Assembly (NCBI RefSeq): GCF_014197795.1
Contig: NZ_JACIGI010000019.1
Coordinates: forward strand, 23,679-87,678
Reading direction: 5' to 3'
Length of the DNA: 64,000 bases
Origin: Roseospira goensis
GTDB lineage: Bacteria; Pseudomonadota; Alphaproteobacteria; Rhodospirillales; Rhodospirillaceae
A model generated the notes under the pieces. That model saw only the letters and a program-made list of their open reading frames with translations, had not been told where the DNA came from and made no database searches. Below, one piece after another: positions 42,092 through 55,654 of this stretch; positions within the stretch are counted from its first letter, which is position 1, and each line of letters begins with the position of its first letter. The translations under genes and the position numbers were made by a program.

Positions 42092-43149
42092 TCATTCCTC
42101 CGGGGGCGGCTTCGTCGCCACGACGCGGTTCCGGCCCCCGGTCTTGGCCAGGTACATGGCCGTGTCGGAACGGTGCAGCAGCGCATCCAGGGTCTCGGCC
42201 GGTTCGCTCCACTGGGCCACCCCCAGGCTGGCGGTGATGGTCAGCGTCACGCCGTCGAGGGCCACCTGGCGCTCGGCGATGGTGGCGCGCAGCCGCTCCG
42301 CCACGTCGGTGGCCGACGCCATGGCGGTTTCCGGGAGCAGCACGGCGAATTCCTCGCCGCCCATGCGGCCGAGCAGGTCGGTGACCCGCAACGCCTCGCG
42401 GCAGGCCCCGGCGAAATCGGTCAGGGCGGCGTCTCCGGCGGCATGGCCGAGGGTGTCGTTGATGCTCTTGAAGTGGTCGATGTCGATCACGATCAGGCTG
42501 ACCGGCCGGCGGTGGCGGCGGCACCGCTCTATTTCGATGTTCGCCAGTTCAATGAACCGGCGGCGGTTGAGCGCGCCGGTCAGGTCGTCTTCGTTGGCCG
42601 CCCGCGCCAGCGCCTCATTGGCGCGCACCAGCGCCCGGTGACGCAGGCGCAGACGCAACAGGTTGCGCGCCCGCGCGATCAACTCGGTTTCCTCCACCGG
42701 CTTGCGCAGGAAGTCGGTGGCGCCGGCCTCGAAGGCCGCCCGTAGCGTCTCCCGCGAGTCGTCGGACGTGACCATGATGACCGGCGTCTCGCTCTCGCTC
42801 GTCACGGCGCGCAGCCGGGCGAGGCAGGCCAGCCCATCCAGCTCCGGCATGCGGTAATCCAGCAGCACAAGGTCCGGATCATGGGCGACGCACCACCGCA
42901 CGGCGCGTTCCGCATCCGTGAACACGGTGACGCCGGCCCCTGCCAAGGTCTCCAGCATCGCCGCCAGGATCTGCGCGTTGGGCTCGACGTCGTCGACGAC
43001 CACGATGCGCGTCGGCGTGGCGTCGGGCAGGCTTGGATCGACCGGCGCCGTACCCGGCGCCGGGGGTGAGGGCGGGGCCGTGGCGGGAGCCGGCGGCGGC
43101 AATGGCTCTATGGCCGCCTCGTCGGGTGGCGCGTCGCGCAGGGCCGGTC

Positions 43150-43153
<4 letters not shown>
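42092..43153 (-). CDS. Response-regulator diguanylate cyclase (REC-GGDEF)
   Basis: Makes cyclic di-GMP under phosphorelay control. 353 residues: a 45-residue Pro/Ala-rich leader, a receiver domain with phospho-acceptor Asp99 (DLVLLDYRMPELDG), acidic DD pair and Lys151 (DFLRKPVEE), a short helical linker, and a GGDEF domain starting DDLTGALNRRRF with active site GGEEF (about 265-269). The inhibitory I-site RVTD lies exactly five residues before it, so product inhibition is expected. Its start overlaps the stop of the hybrid kinase gene (ATGA), so kinase and cyclase are co-translated and probably form one pathway. Confidence 0.93.
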
Positions 43154-47472
<4,319 letters not shown>

Positions 47473-47757
47473 GGAGTCCTCATGCCGCCGGAAAAGAAGG
47501 CATCAGGCCGGGGGCGGACGCGCGGCTGCCCCGGGCCCGGGCCATGACGCCGAGTCTACGGCAACAAGCAAGAGTCACGCCACCGATAGCAACTGATCCG
47601 ACCCGCGATTCCGCCGAGTCGGAGGGGGCGGGCTGGTCCCGCGCGGCCGGCTCGGCGCACCGTGACCGCCATTCTGCAACGCGCCGGTAACGCGCTGGGC
47701 CGGTTCGAAGCCCGGTGCTAGAGTGCAGCGGGAAGCCTCGCGTGGGGGAAACGGCGG

Positions 47758-48846
47758 ATGATGGAAACAACGATCCTGGTGATCACGCTGGTCGTCCTGG
47801 CCCTCGTGTTCATCGTCCTGAGCGTGAAGATCGTCCCCCAGGGCTGGGAGTACACGGTCGAGCGGTTCGGGCAGTACACCAAGACCCTGGGCCCCGGCCT
47901 GCATCTCATCGTGCCCTTCGTCGAGCAGATCGGCGCCCGCATGAACATGATGGAACAGGTCCTGGACGTTCCCGAGCAGGAGGTCATCACCCGCGACAAC
48001 GCCATGGTCACCGTGGACGGGGTGGTGTTCTATCAGGTGCTCGACGCCCCCAAGGCGGCCTACGAGGTGCGCCAGCTTGAACTGGCGATCCTCAACCTGA
48101 CCATGACCAACCTGCGCACCGTCATGGGCAGCATGGATCTGGACGAACTGCTGTCGCAGCGCGATCAGATCAACGCCCAACTCCTGACCACCGTCGACCT
48201 CGCCACCAACCCCTGGGGGGTCAAGGTCACCCGCATCGAGATCAAGGACATCTCGCCGCCGCGGGATCTGGTGGACGCCATGGCCGGCCAGATGAAGGCG
48301 GAGCGCGAGAAGCGCGCCGCCATCCTGGTCGCCGAGGGCCAGAAGCAGGCCACCATCCTGGAGGCCGAGGGCCGGCGCGAGGCGGCCTGGCGCGACGCCG
48401 AGGCGCGCGAGCGCTTGGCCGAGGCCGAGGCCCGCGCCACCACCCTGGTCAGCGAGGCGATCGGCAAGGGCGGTATGGGCGCGGTCAACTACTTTGTGGC
48501 CCAGAAATACGTGGAGGCGTTGCAGAGCCTGGCCGTGGCCCCGAACCAGAAGGTGCTGATGCTGCCGATGGAGACCACGGGCGTGCTGGGGTCGCTGGCC
48601 GGCATCACCGAGATCGCCAAGGAGGCGCTGCGCCCGGACCCGCCCGCCGGCGGTGCCGGCAACGGCGGCGGCGGCATGCGTCCGCCGGCGCGCGATCGCC
48701 GCCCGATGGCGCCGTCGGCGCCGCCAACCCCGCCCGGGGCGGGCGCGGCCGGCGGGTCGATGGCCGGGTCGGTCATGCCGTCGGTGCCGTCGATGGGCCT
48801 GCCCGAGACGCCGGCCTTCGGGCCGTGGGCCGCGCCCTCCTCGTGA
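47758..48846 (+). CDS. qmcA: SPFH/stomatin-like membrane protein QmcA
   Basis: Band-7 protein anchored in the inner membrane, thought to scaffold membrane microdomains. 362 residues: N-terminal span TTILVITLVVLALVFIVLSV, the SPFH core (VPQGWEYTVERFGQYTKTL, GPGLHLIVPFVEQIG, DVPEQEVITRDNAMVTVDGV), the coiled-coil region ERLAEAEARATTLVSEAIG, and a Pro/Gly/Met-rich tail of about 80 residues. The NfeD-type partner usually encoded next to it is absent. ATG 47758 is followed immediately by a second ATG. A weak TAGAGT -10 at 47719-47724 is the only promoter hint. Confidence 0.9.
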   Translation: MMETTILVITLVVLALVFIVLSVKIVPQGWEYTVERFGQYTKTLGPGLHLIVPFVEQIGARMNMMEQVLDVPEQEVITRDNAMVTVDGVVFYQVLDAPKAAYEVRQLELAILNLTMTNLRTVMGSMDLDELLSQRDQINAQLLTTVDLATNPWGVKVTRIEIKDISPPRDLVDAMAGQMKAEREKRAAILVAEGQKQATILEAEGRREAAWRDAEARERLAEAEARATTLVSEAIGKGGMGAVNYFVAQKYVEALQSLAVAPNQKVLMLPMETTGVLGSLAGITEIAKEALRPDPPAGGAGNGGGGMRPPARDRRPMAPSAPPTPPGAGAAGGSMAGSVMPSVPSMGLPETPAFGPWAAPSS

Positions 48847-48876
48847 GGGGGCGCGGGGGCGACGCGGCGCGAGCCG

Positions 48877-49554
48877 TCAGTTCCGGCTGAAGCCCGACCG
48901 TTCGGTATAGGTGAACAGCTCGCGGTCGAGGTCGACGCCGAAGCGGGGCGTGATGAGGGTGACCGTGACCTCGATGTTCTGGGCGTCGCGCACCTTCCAT
49001 TGCCGCAGCTCCATCGGCCCCGTGGAGAACACCAGGGTGAGTGTGCCCTGGCCCGGCTCCTCGGTCTCGACCAGGTCGATCTCCAGCAGGCCGCCGCGCT
49101 GGCGCATGCCGGTCACCGTGATCGCCGGGTCGGTGAACTCCACCTGCTCCCGCAGCAGGATGCCGAGCGGGGTATCGCCCAAGCCGATGTAGCTGACCTG
49201 ATCCAGCTCGCCGTCCTCGTAGATCACGTAGGAGCCGTTCGCCACCACCAGCACCTCGGCCGGCGGGTCGTACTCGATGCGCATGCGCCCCGGCCGCCTC
49301 ATGTAGACCGTGCCCTTGGCGTAGTTGCCGCTCGACGAGGTCTGCGTGAACCGGGCCCGCATGGACTGGATGTCGTTCAGGTACGCGGCCGCCTGCTTGA
49401 GCAGGACCGCTTCCTGTGTGGTCATTAGGTAGGGGTTTAGGCGGCCGTCCTGGGCCTGGGCCGGGGCCGGCGCGACCGCCGGCGGGACCAGGGCGAGGAC
49501 CGCGAGGGCGGCGACGGCATGCCGGAGCCAGGCGCGGCGCGTGAACTGAGGCAT
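48877..49554 (-). CDS. lolA: Outer-membrane lipoprotein carrier LolA
   Basis: Periplasmic chaperone that ferries lipoproteins from LolCDE to the outer membrane. 225 residues from ATG 49554 with AAGGAG about 7 nt upstream. The signal peptide includes TRRAWLRH, a twin-arginine-like pair, and ends at AQAQD. The mature domain has YLNDIQSMRARFTQTSSSG, GTVYMRRPGRMRIEYDPP, VVANGSYVIYEDGELDQ and DTPLGILL, all LolA landmarks. It is convergent with qmcA and 336 bp from the next gene. ftsK, a common neighbour, is not here. Confidence 0.93.
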   Translation of the reverse strand: MPQFTRRAWLRHAVAALAVLALVPPAVAPAPAQAQDGRLNPYLMTTQEAVLLKQAAAYLNDIQSMRARFTQTSSSGNYAKGTVYMRRPGRMRIEYDPPAEVLVVANGSYVIYEDGELDQVSYIGLGDTPLGILLREQVEFTDPAITVTGMRQRGGLLEIDLVETEEPGQGTLTLVFSTGPMELRQWKVRDAQNIEVTVTLITPRFGVDLDRELFTYTERSGFSRN

Positions 49555-49890
49555 CGGGTCTCCTTCGGGGAGTCTCCTGCAGGGCCGCGATCGGGGCCGC
49601 GTGCGGGACGGGCTCGTGCGGGTTCCGCGCTCGGCCCCCATCGCACCGCCACCCTATCCAGCGAATGTGGCGCGATAAAGGGAGCGGCACGGTCCGCGCG
49701 GGACGACGGCGCCGACCCGGCAACGGTTGCCGGGCGCGGCCGGGGCGGGGGCCGTGTCGGACCGCCCGCGTCCCTGCGGCGCCCGGGCCGGGCGGCCAGA
49801 CTCCAGCGAGTCCGCGGGACGCCGTGCGAGTCCGGAGCCGGCGCGCGTGGCACGGGGCTTGCTGCCGTCGGCGGTGAGGAGGACCGCCCC
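49555..49890. other. Divergent intergenic region between lolA and the next gene
   Basis: 336 bp holding the ribosome-binding sites of both divergent genes. A GATAAA word at 49674-49679 could be a -10 for the rightward gene but has no partner -35 at the right distance. No gene or repeat seen. Confidence 0.4.
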
Positions 49891-51402
49891 ATGGCCATCG
49901 ACGCCGTTGCGCCCGACGCCGCCGCCCCGCGCTACCGCGAAGCGCCGCGGCCCGTCTACGAGGGCCAGCCTTACTACACGTTCGACGAGGTGGTCGAGGA
50001 GTTCAGCTTCTGGGACCTCGTCGACATTATCAACCCGCTGCAACACATCCCGCTGGTCAACCATCTCTACCGCGAGATCACGGGCGACCAGATCGGCTCG
50101 TTCGCCCAGGTGGCCGGCGGAGCCCTGTTCGGCGGCCCCATGGGCGCCATCTTCGGCGTCGCCAACATGGTGGTCCGCGAGAGCACCGGCAAGGACGCGG
50201 CGCAACTCGTCATGGCCGCCTTCACCGAGGACCTCGACAGCCCGGCGGGGCTGGGCGGCACCGCCGATGTCGAGACCCTGGCGGCGTCCGCGCCGATCGG
50301 CGCCGATCTGCTCGCCGACCTGGGGCCGGGCGCGCAGGCCGGGGCGCAGACGGGCGCGCCGGCCCTGGCCGGGCTGCCGGCGACCGCCGGGGCCGCCACC
50401 CAGGCGCCGGGCGGGGTGTTCGGCGGGGTCACCGTGGGTGGCATGCCGGCGACCGCGTCGGCGATGCTGGCGACGGACGCCGCGGTGCCCCTGGGCGGCC
50501 TGCTCCTGGCCAACGAGGCCGGGCGGGTCGCCGCCGATCAGGCGGCCGCGCGCGGCGTGCGCGAGCCCGTCCCGACCCTGGACGGCGCCCAGTCGGCGGC
50601 GCTGGCCGCCTTCGTCGCCCACCACACCGGAGGACCGCGCGGCGAGGGGGCGGCGCGCGGGGGCGGCATCGCCGCGCCGGCGGCACTCGACGGCGCCGCG
50701 CGCGCCGGCGTCGCCGGTCCGACCGACAGCAGCATGGACCAGCAGAGCGAGGACATGAGCCAGAACCCGCAGCAGAACCCCGCCCGCGACGACAGCGACC
50801 GCGCGGCCGCATCCTCTGCCGCCGCCCGCGCGGACGACGGCCTGCCGGCCGACATCAGGCAGGGCCGCGAGGCCCTGCGTGCCCGCCTGGCGGCCGCCCG
50901 CGCCGAGTCGGATGCCCGCGCGGACGGCATGCCGGGCGGTGCGTCGGCCGATGGCCGGCCCACCGGCATGACCCTGGCCGACTATCGCGCTCGCCCCAAT
51001 CCGCGCGCCGGCGAGGGGCGCGCAACGCCGCCGCCGGCGGCGGTCGGGGCGGCGCCGGCCGGGGTGCTGCCGGACGCGGCCGCCATGGCGGGGCTGTTGC
51101 AGCGCGGCGAGCGGGTCGCGGCCGCTGCCGATGATCGCGCCCGCCGGGCCGCCGACGGCACGGCCGCGCGCCTTACCATTCCGGTCACGCCGGCGCCGGA
51201 CAGCGCCCCGCCGGCCGGGGCCTTCCGCGCCCTCCCGGTCGACGGACCGGTTGGCGGCGCCCCCACCGAGGCCACCGGGCGCCCCGCCGGCACCGGCGAC
51301 GGGCCGGTGGCGACCCAGCCCTGGTTCTCGCAGCGCGTCCTTGATGCCATGCGCCGGTACGACGCGGCCCGCGCCGGCGAGGCCGGCGCCGCCGCCTCGT
51401 AG
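49891..51402 (+). CDS. Hypothetical protein, Ala-rich with a conserved N-terminal segment
   Basis: 503 residues from ATG 49891 (GAGGAGG 8 nt upstream). Only the first ~110 residues look structured: YYTFDEVVEEFSFWDLVDII, NPLQHIPLVNHLYREITGDQ, then a glycine-rich hydrophobic stretch IGSFAQVAGGALFGGPMGAI, the kind of segment that inserts in or lies on membranes. The rest is Ala/Gly/Pro/Asp-rich low complexity until a short ordered end, WFSQRVLDAMRRYDAARA. I believe similar N-termini occur in Rhodospirillales hypothetical proteins, but no function is known to me. Nearby are an L,D-transpeptidase (same strand, 12 bp downstream) and flgE. Confidence 0.75.
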   Translation: MAIDAVAPDAAAPRYREAPRPVYEGQPYYTFDEVVEEFSFWDLVDIINPLQHIPLVNHLYREITGDQIGSFAQVAGGALFGGPMGAIFGVANMVVRESTGKDAAQLVMAAFTEDLDSPAGLGGTADVETLAASAPIGADLLADLGPGAQAGAQTGAPALAGLPATAGAATQAPGGVFGGVTVGGMPATASAMLATDAAVPLGGLLLANEAGRVAADQAAARGVREPVPTLDGAQSAALAAFVAHHTGGPRGEGAARGGGIAAPAALDGAARAGVAGPTDSSMDQQSEDMSQNPQQNPARDDSDRAAASSAAARADDGLPADIRQGREALRARLAAARAESDARADGMPGGASADGRPTGMTLADYRARPNPRAGEGRATPPPAAVGAAPAGVLPDAAAMAGLLQRGERVAAAADDRARRAADGTAARLTIPVTPAPDSAPPAGAFRALPVDGPVGGAPTEATGRPAGTGDGPVATQPWFSQRVLDAMRRYDAARAGEAGAAAS

Positions 51403-51413
51403 GGGAGGGGGCG

Positions 51414-51986
51414 GTGGTGGCCGACGCGGACGACCCTGCGGCGACGGCCGGACTGCGGGTGTCGGCGGATGGTTGGCTGCGGTTCGGGCCGCACCGCCTG
51501 GCCTGCGCCCTGGGGCGTGCCGGCGTCGCCGTTGCCAAGCGCGAGGGCGACGGGGCCACGCCGGCCGGCACCTGGCCGCTGCGGCGGGTGTTCTACCGCC
51601 CGGACCGGCTCGACGGTCCGCCGGCCGTGGGCCGCTCCGGGCTGGATGTGGGCCCGATCACCCCGGTCCTGGGGTGGTGCGACGATCCCCTGCACCCGGA
51701 CTACAACCGGCTGATCGTGCGGCCGCATCCGGCCTCCCACGAGGTCCTGTGGCGCGACGATGCGCTATACGATGTGGTGGTGGTGCTGGGCCACAACGAC
51801 AGCCCGCCCCGGCCCGGGCGGGGCAGCGCCATCTTCCTGCATTGCGCGTTGCCGGAGGCGGGCGCCCGCCACGGCCTGCGCCCCACCGCCGGTTGCGTGG
51901 CGCTGCCGGTGGCCGATCTCCTGACGGTGCTGGCCGCGTTGCCGGAGCGGCCGGCGCTGACGGTCACGGCCGCGCCTTCGCCCTGA
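51414..51986 (+). CDS. L,D-transpeptidase (YkuD-family) catalytic domain protein
   Basis: 190-residue protein with a single YkuD-type fold. The catalytic His/Cys region reads VVVVLGHNDSPPRPGRGSAI, then FLHCALPEAG and PTAGCVALP with the nucleophilic cysteine; upstream, REGDGATPAGTWPLRRVFYR matches the GxGxxTPxG-type substrate strand. No signal peptide is present, so if it acts on peptidoglycan the export route is unclear; a cytoplasmic or regulatory role cannot be excluded. GTG start at 51414, 12 bp after the previous gene, suggesting co-transcription. Confidence 0.85.
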   Translation: MVADADDPAATAGLRVSADGWLRFGPHRLACALGRAGVAVAKREGDGATPAGTWPLRRVFYRPDRLDGPPAVGRSGLDVGPITPVLGWCDDPLHPDYNRLIVRPHPASHEVLWRDDALYDVVVVLGHNDSPPRPGRGSAIFLHCALPEAGARHGLRPTAGCVALPVADLLTVLAALPERPALTVTAAPSP

Positions 51987-52011
51987 TGCGCGCGGGGCGG
52001 TCGCCGCGGCG

Positions 52012-53250
52012 CTACTGCTTCAGCGCCGCGGCGGTGCGGATCATTTCGTCGCTGGTGCGGTAGACGGTGGCGGAGGTCGAGTAGGCACGCTGCGTCGTGA
52101 TCATGCGCGAGAACTCCGACGCCAGATCGACGGTCGAGGCCTCCAGCGAGCCGGGCTGCACCGAGGTCCGCGAGAACTGATTCTCCACCGCGAAGAACAG
52201 CGGTTCGCCGGCGTCGGTGTCGTAGGTGAACATCGAGTTGCCGACGTCGGTCAGGTTCTGCGGCGCCGGGAAATCGGCGATGGCGAGCTGATAGAGGGTG
52301 CGCGTCTGGCCGTTGCTGTAATCCGCGGTCAGGCGGCCGAAGCCGTCGAACTGGACATTCGAGACGCGGCCCGAGGGGAAGCCGTCCACCTCCTGGCGGC
52401 GCTCGACGAAGCCGGTCTCGCCGTACTGGGTCATGCCGGACAGGTCGATCTCGATGTCGTTGCTGACGCCCTCGCCGAGCGGCACGGTCAGCACCGGGGT
52501 CTCGGTCGGGGTGGCGTAGGTGCCGTCGCTGTTGAAGGTCACCTCGGTGGTGTCCTCCAGCGGAGTCACCGCGCCGTCGGGGCCGCGCACGCCGTAGCCG
52601 ACCGTCCAGGTGTTGCTGCCGATGGCGCCCGGGGTCCAGGACATGACCAGGGAATAGCGGGCGTTCTCGCCGTTTTCGCCGGGGCTGGACCAGACCCCGA
52701 CCTCGAAGGAATGGCCCTGGGTGCTGCCGGCCTCCACGTTGGCCTCGAACGCGATCCGGGTGGTGGGTTCCCCGGCCAGCCCCTCGGTGCTGTCGAGCTG
52801 GATCGGAACCAGCGCACTCTCGGTGTCGATGGCGCCGCTGGCGTCGGCCGCCCAGCCCAGGATGTACTGGCCCGACACGGTGGCCAGGTAGCTGTTGCCG
52901 TCCTCACCGACGCGGCCGGTCGTGGCGCCGTTGCGGGTGAAGTGCTGGGTGCCGGAGCCGTCGAAGGCCGGGTTGGTGACGAAGAAGCCGGGGCCGTTCA
53001 GCGCCAGGTCGAGGCCGCGTCCGGTGGCGAGGACGGAGCCCTGCCGGTCCATGTGGCGGATATCGACGGCATTGACGCCGACGAAGCTGCCCTTCGGCGT
53101 GACGTGGTTGACCGACTCGCGCAGGTGGGCGTCGAACGCCTTGTAGCCCGTGGTGTTGACGTTGGAGACATTGCCACTGATGCGTTCCATGACATGAGAC
53201 TGGGTGCTCATGGCCTGGGACGACGTATGCAGGGCGGCGAACACGCTCAT
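52012..53250 (-). CDS. flgE: Flagellar hook-type protein FlgE
   Basis: Structural protein of the flagellar rod/hook family. 412 residues: N-terminal rod motif SVFAALHTSSQAMSTQS followed by ERISGNVSNVNTTGYKAFD, the hook domains (GRGLDLALNGPGFFVTNPAF, DSTEGLAGEPTTRIAFEANV), NVQFDGFGRLTADYSNGQTR, and the C-terminal coiled segment ASEFSRMITTQRAYSTSATV. Length fits FlgE better than FlgF or FlgG. It stands alone: no other flagellar gene is in the window, and the next gene upstream is thiSG behind a hairpin array. It is convergent with the L,D-transpeptidase. Confidence 0.9.
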   Translation of the reverse strand: MSVFAALHTSSQAMSTQSHVMERISGNVSNVNTTGYKAFDAHLRESVNHVTPKGSFVGVNAVDIRHMDRQGSVLATGRGLDLALNGPGFFVTNPAFDGSGTQHFTRNGATTGRVGEDGNSYLATVSGQYILGWAADASGAIDTESALVPIQLDSTEGLAGEPTTRIAFEANVEAGSTQGHSFEVGVWSSPGENGENARYSLVMSWTPGAIGSNTWTVGYGVRGPDGAVTPLEDTTEVTFNSDGTYATPTETPVLTVPLGEGVSNDIEIDLSGMTQYGETGFVERRQEVDGFPSGRVSNVQFDGFGRLTADYSNGQTRTLYQLAIADFPAPQNLTDVGNSMFTYDTDAGEPLFFAVENQFSRTSVQPGSLEASTVDLASEFSRMITTQRAYSTSATVYRTSDEMIRTAAALKQ

Positions 53251-53401
53251 GGTCGGGCTCCGAATGGCGGCGCGGACTCTTCCGAGCCGGACCGAAGCAT
53301 GCGGCGTGCCAGGCGGGACCGCCCGGACTCCGGCCGCCCCGCTCGCGGGCACCCGGCAGACTCTGCCGGGTCGGGGCCGGACTTGCCGGGCCGGGCCGAC
53401 C

Positions 53402-53846
53402 GGTCCCCCGCGGGAGCGTGGGACCGAGAAAAGGGATCTCGCGCCCCCGCTCCCGCGGGGCGCCCGGGCTGGAGGGACGGTCCCACGCGGGAGCGTGGGA
53501 CCGAGAGAGGGGATCTCGCGCCCACGCTCCCGCGTCGGCGTGTGCGTGCGGTCCCACGCGGGAGCGTGGGACCGAGAAGGGGGGGCTTCTTACGCCCACG
53601 CTGCCGCGTGGGCGTGTGTGTGCTGTCCCACGCGGGAGCGTGGGACCGAGAGAAGGGATCTCGCGCCCCCGCTCCCGCGGGGGCGCTCGGGCTGGAGAGA
53701 CGGTCCCACGCGGGAGCGTGGGACCGAGAGAGAAAAGGGGGGTCTTCTTACGCCCACGCTCCCGCGGGGGCGTGTGTGTGCTGTCCCACGCGGGAGCGTG
53801 GGACCGAGAGAGGGGATCTCGCGCCCCCGCTCCCGCGGGGGCGCCC
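53402..53846. repeat. Tandem double-hairpin array 2 (six units)
   Basis: Six units with a period of 71-81 bp, beginning at 53402, 53479, 53550, 53624, 53702 and 53782. Each alternates a hairpin with arms GGTCCCACGC/GCGTGGGACC (loop GGGA) and one with arms GCGCCCCCGC/GCGGGGGCGC (loop TCCC). Linkers are of the GAGAGAAGGGATCTC kind and either CGGGCTGGAGAGAC or a GTGTGTGTGCT run. The hairpin feet (GGTCCC, GCGCCC) and purine linkers match array 1 in reverse orientation. The last unit ends 5 bp from the thiSG stop codon; flgE starts about 150 bp beyond the other end. Confidence 0.9.
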
Positions 53847-53851
53847 AACCC

Positions 53852-54853
53852 CTAGATCAACCCCGCCAGCGGCGAGCTGGGATCGGCGTAGCGCTTCTTG
53901 GGCATGCGGCCGGCCCGATAGGACAGCCGTCCGGCTTCCACCGCCAGCTTCATGGCCCGCGCCATCAGGATCGGGTCCTTCGCCCCGGCGATGGCGGTGT
54001 TGAGCAGCACACCGTCCACCCCCAGTTCCATGGCGACCGCCACGTCGGAGGCACAGCCGACGCCGGCGTCGACCAGCACCGGGACCGATGCGTTCTCCTT
54101 GATGAGGCGGATGTTGACCGGGTTGATGATGCCCAGCCCGGAGCCGATCATGGAGCCCAGCGGCATGATGGCGACACAGCCCATCTCCTCCAGGCGTTGG
54201 GCGGCGATGGGGTCGTCGTTGCAGTACACCATCACCTGGAAGCCGTCCTTGATGAGGGCTTCCGCGGCCTTGAAGGTCTCCGGCATGTCCGGATAAAGCG
54301 TTTTCTGGTCGCCCAGGACCTCCAGCTTGACCAGATCCCAGCCGCCGGCCTCGCGCGCCAGGCGCAGCGTGCGCACGGCGTCGTCGGCGGTGAAGCAGCC
54401 GGCGGTGTTGGGCAGGTAGGTGTAGACCTTGGGGTCGACGTAATCCATCAGCATGGGCTGGGACGGGTCGGCGACGTTGACCCGCCGCACCGCCACGGTG
54501 ACGATCTCGGCCCCCGACGCCTCCAGGGCGCGGGCGGTCTCCGTGAAGTCCTTGTACTTGCCGGTCCCCACCAGCAGGCGCGAGCGGAACCGGCGCCCGG
54601 CCACGACGAAGCCGTCGTCGTCCTCCGTCACCGGCCCGGCGGTGGTGTCGGGCGCGCCGCCGCCGATGAAGTGCACGATCTCCAGCGCGTCGCCGTCGGT
54701 CACGGCGGTGTCGGCGTACTGGCCGCGTGGCACGATCTCGCGGTTGCGCTCCACAGCCACCTTGCGGGCATCGAGGCCGAGCGTGGTCAGCAGCGCGTCG
54801 ACGGACATGGGGGCGTCGAGGGGGCGGGGTTCGCCGTTGATGGTCACCTGCAT
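53852..54853 (-). CDS. thiSG: Fused sulfur-carrier ThiS and thiazole synthase ThiG
   Basis: Makes the thiazole phosphate half of thiamine. Residues 1-66 are a complete ThiS ubiquitin-like domain ([12 protein letters not shown] ... [13 protein letters not shown]), including the Gly-Gly end that normally is the free thiocarboxylate terminus. After a short acidic linker, ThiG follows from about residue 75 ([56 protein letters not shown] with the Schiff-base lysine, [17 protein letters not shown]). The fusion is in one clean frame of 333 residues. Such fusions are annotated in related bacteria, but how the internal Gly-Gly is used is a real question. No thiamine riboswitch is visible upstream. 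Confidence 0.94.
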   Translation of the reverse strand: MQVTINGEPRPLDAPMSVDALLTTLGLDARKVAVERNREIVPRGQYADTAVTDGDALEIVHFIGGGAPDTTAGPVTEDDDGFVVAGRRFRSRLLVGTGKYKDFTETARALEASGAEIVTVAVRRVNVADPSQPMLMDYVDPKVYTYLPNTAGCFTADDAVRTLRLAREAGGWDLVKLEVLGDQKTLYPDMPETFKAAEALIKDGFQVMVYCNDDPIAAQRLEEMGCVAIMPLGSMIGSGLGIINPVNIRLIKENASVPVLVDAGVGCASDVAVAMELGVDGVLLNTAIAGAKDPILMARAMKLAVEAGRLSYRAGRMPKKRYADPSSPLAGLI

Positions 54854-54916
54854 GGGTTTGTCGGGGTCCAGGGCAAAAGGAAACGGGGGGCGGTCGCCGC
54901 GGCGACCACCGGCCGA

Positions 54917-54945
54917 GAGTATGGGTCGCGGCCGGGGCGGATTCA
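54917..54945 (-). promoter_or_regulatory. thiSG: Candidate promoter of thiSG
   Basis: On the minus strand, TTGAAT (54940-54945) and CATACT (54917-54922) are 17 bp apart, between lysE and thiSG, about 65 bp before the thiSG start. Confidence 0.45.
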
Positions 54946-54961
54946 ACCGCGCCCGGCCGGG

Positions 54962-55630
54962 CTATTCCAGCGCCTTGGCGAACGCCAGGCGCACGCCCAG
55001 ACCGATGAAGACAACGCCCACGACGCGCTCGATCCAGTGCGCCGCCCCCTGGTAGGCGCGGCGCATCGGCGCCTGCCCCACCAGCACGGCGACGGTGCTG
55101 AACACCAGGAAGGTCTGGGTCATCATGGTGGCGCCGTAGAGGCCCTTCTCCACCAGCGAGGTGGTGGGGTCGATCACCTGGGTGAACAGGGCCAGGAAGT
55201 ACAGCGCCACCTTGGGGTTCAGGACGTTGGTCAGGAACCCGGCCAGGAAGGCGGCGCGGGCGCGCGGCGCAGGGGAGGGGTCCGGCGCCGCCGCGCTGAC
55301 CGTCTGCGGACGGGCGCGCAGGGCCTGGGTGCCGATCCAGATCAGCCAGGCCGCGCCCAGCACCTTGATGACGGTGAACAGCACCACCGATTGGGCGATG
55401 ACCACCGACAGCCCGGCCAGGGTGTAGAGCACGTGCACCGACAGGCCGCAGGCGATGCCGGCCGCGGTCAGCACGCCGGCCCGGATGCCGCGCGCCATGG
55501 CGGTGCGCAGGGTGATGGCGAAGTCGGGCCCCGGGCTCAGGATGGCCACCAGGTTGATGCCGGCGATCATGGCCCAGGCCGACCAGTCCACCCCGGCCAG
55601 CGCCGACGCACCGGATGCGATGGACTCCAT
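54962..55630 (-). CDS. LysE/RhtB-family amino-acid exporter
   Basis: 222-residue inner-membrane exporter with six predicted spans. Family signatures: GINLVAILSPGPDFAITLRT, GIRAGVLTAAGIACGLSVHV, LLGAAWLIWIG-type helix (VLGAAWLIWIGTQALRARPQ), and FLAGFLTNVLNPKVALYFLA. Substrate cannot be assigned. GGGAGGA sits close upstream of ATG 55630. Upstream acyP is in the same direction, 24 bp away, so the two may be co-transcribed. Confidence 0.9.
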   Translation of the reverse strand: MESIASGASALAGVDWSAWAMIAGINLVAILSPGPDFAITLRTAMARGIRAGVLTAAGIACGLSVHVLYTLAGLSVVIAQSVVLFTVIKVLGAAWLIWIGTQALRARPQTVSAAAPDPSPAPRARAAFLAGFLTNVLNPKVALYFLALFTQVIDPTTSLVEKGLYGATMMTQTFLVFSTVAVLVGQAPMRRAYQGAAHWIERVVGVVFIGLGVRLAFAKALE

Positions 55631-55654
55631 GGGCGATCCTCCCTGTGGCGGCCT

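Noticed and set aside
39910-42186. Long minus-strand open frame through hpnH and array 1
   Set aside because: It is antisense to hpnH, and its repetitive product comes from the array's period being close to a multiple of three.
53203-53848. Open frames through array 2 giving repetitive Arg/Gly/Pro proteins
   Set aside because: They are translations of the hairpin repeats in several frames, with no start signals.
54854-54961. Thiamine (TPP) riboswitch upstream of thiSG
   Set aside because: The conserved CUGAGA and the second-arm motif are absent from the 108-bp leader.
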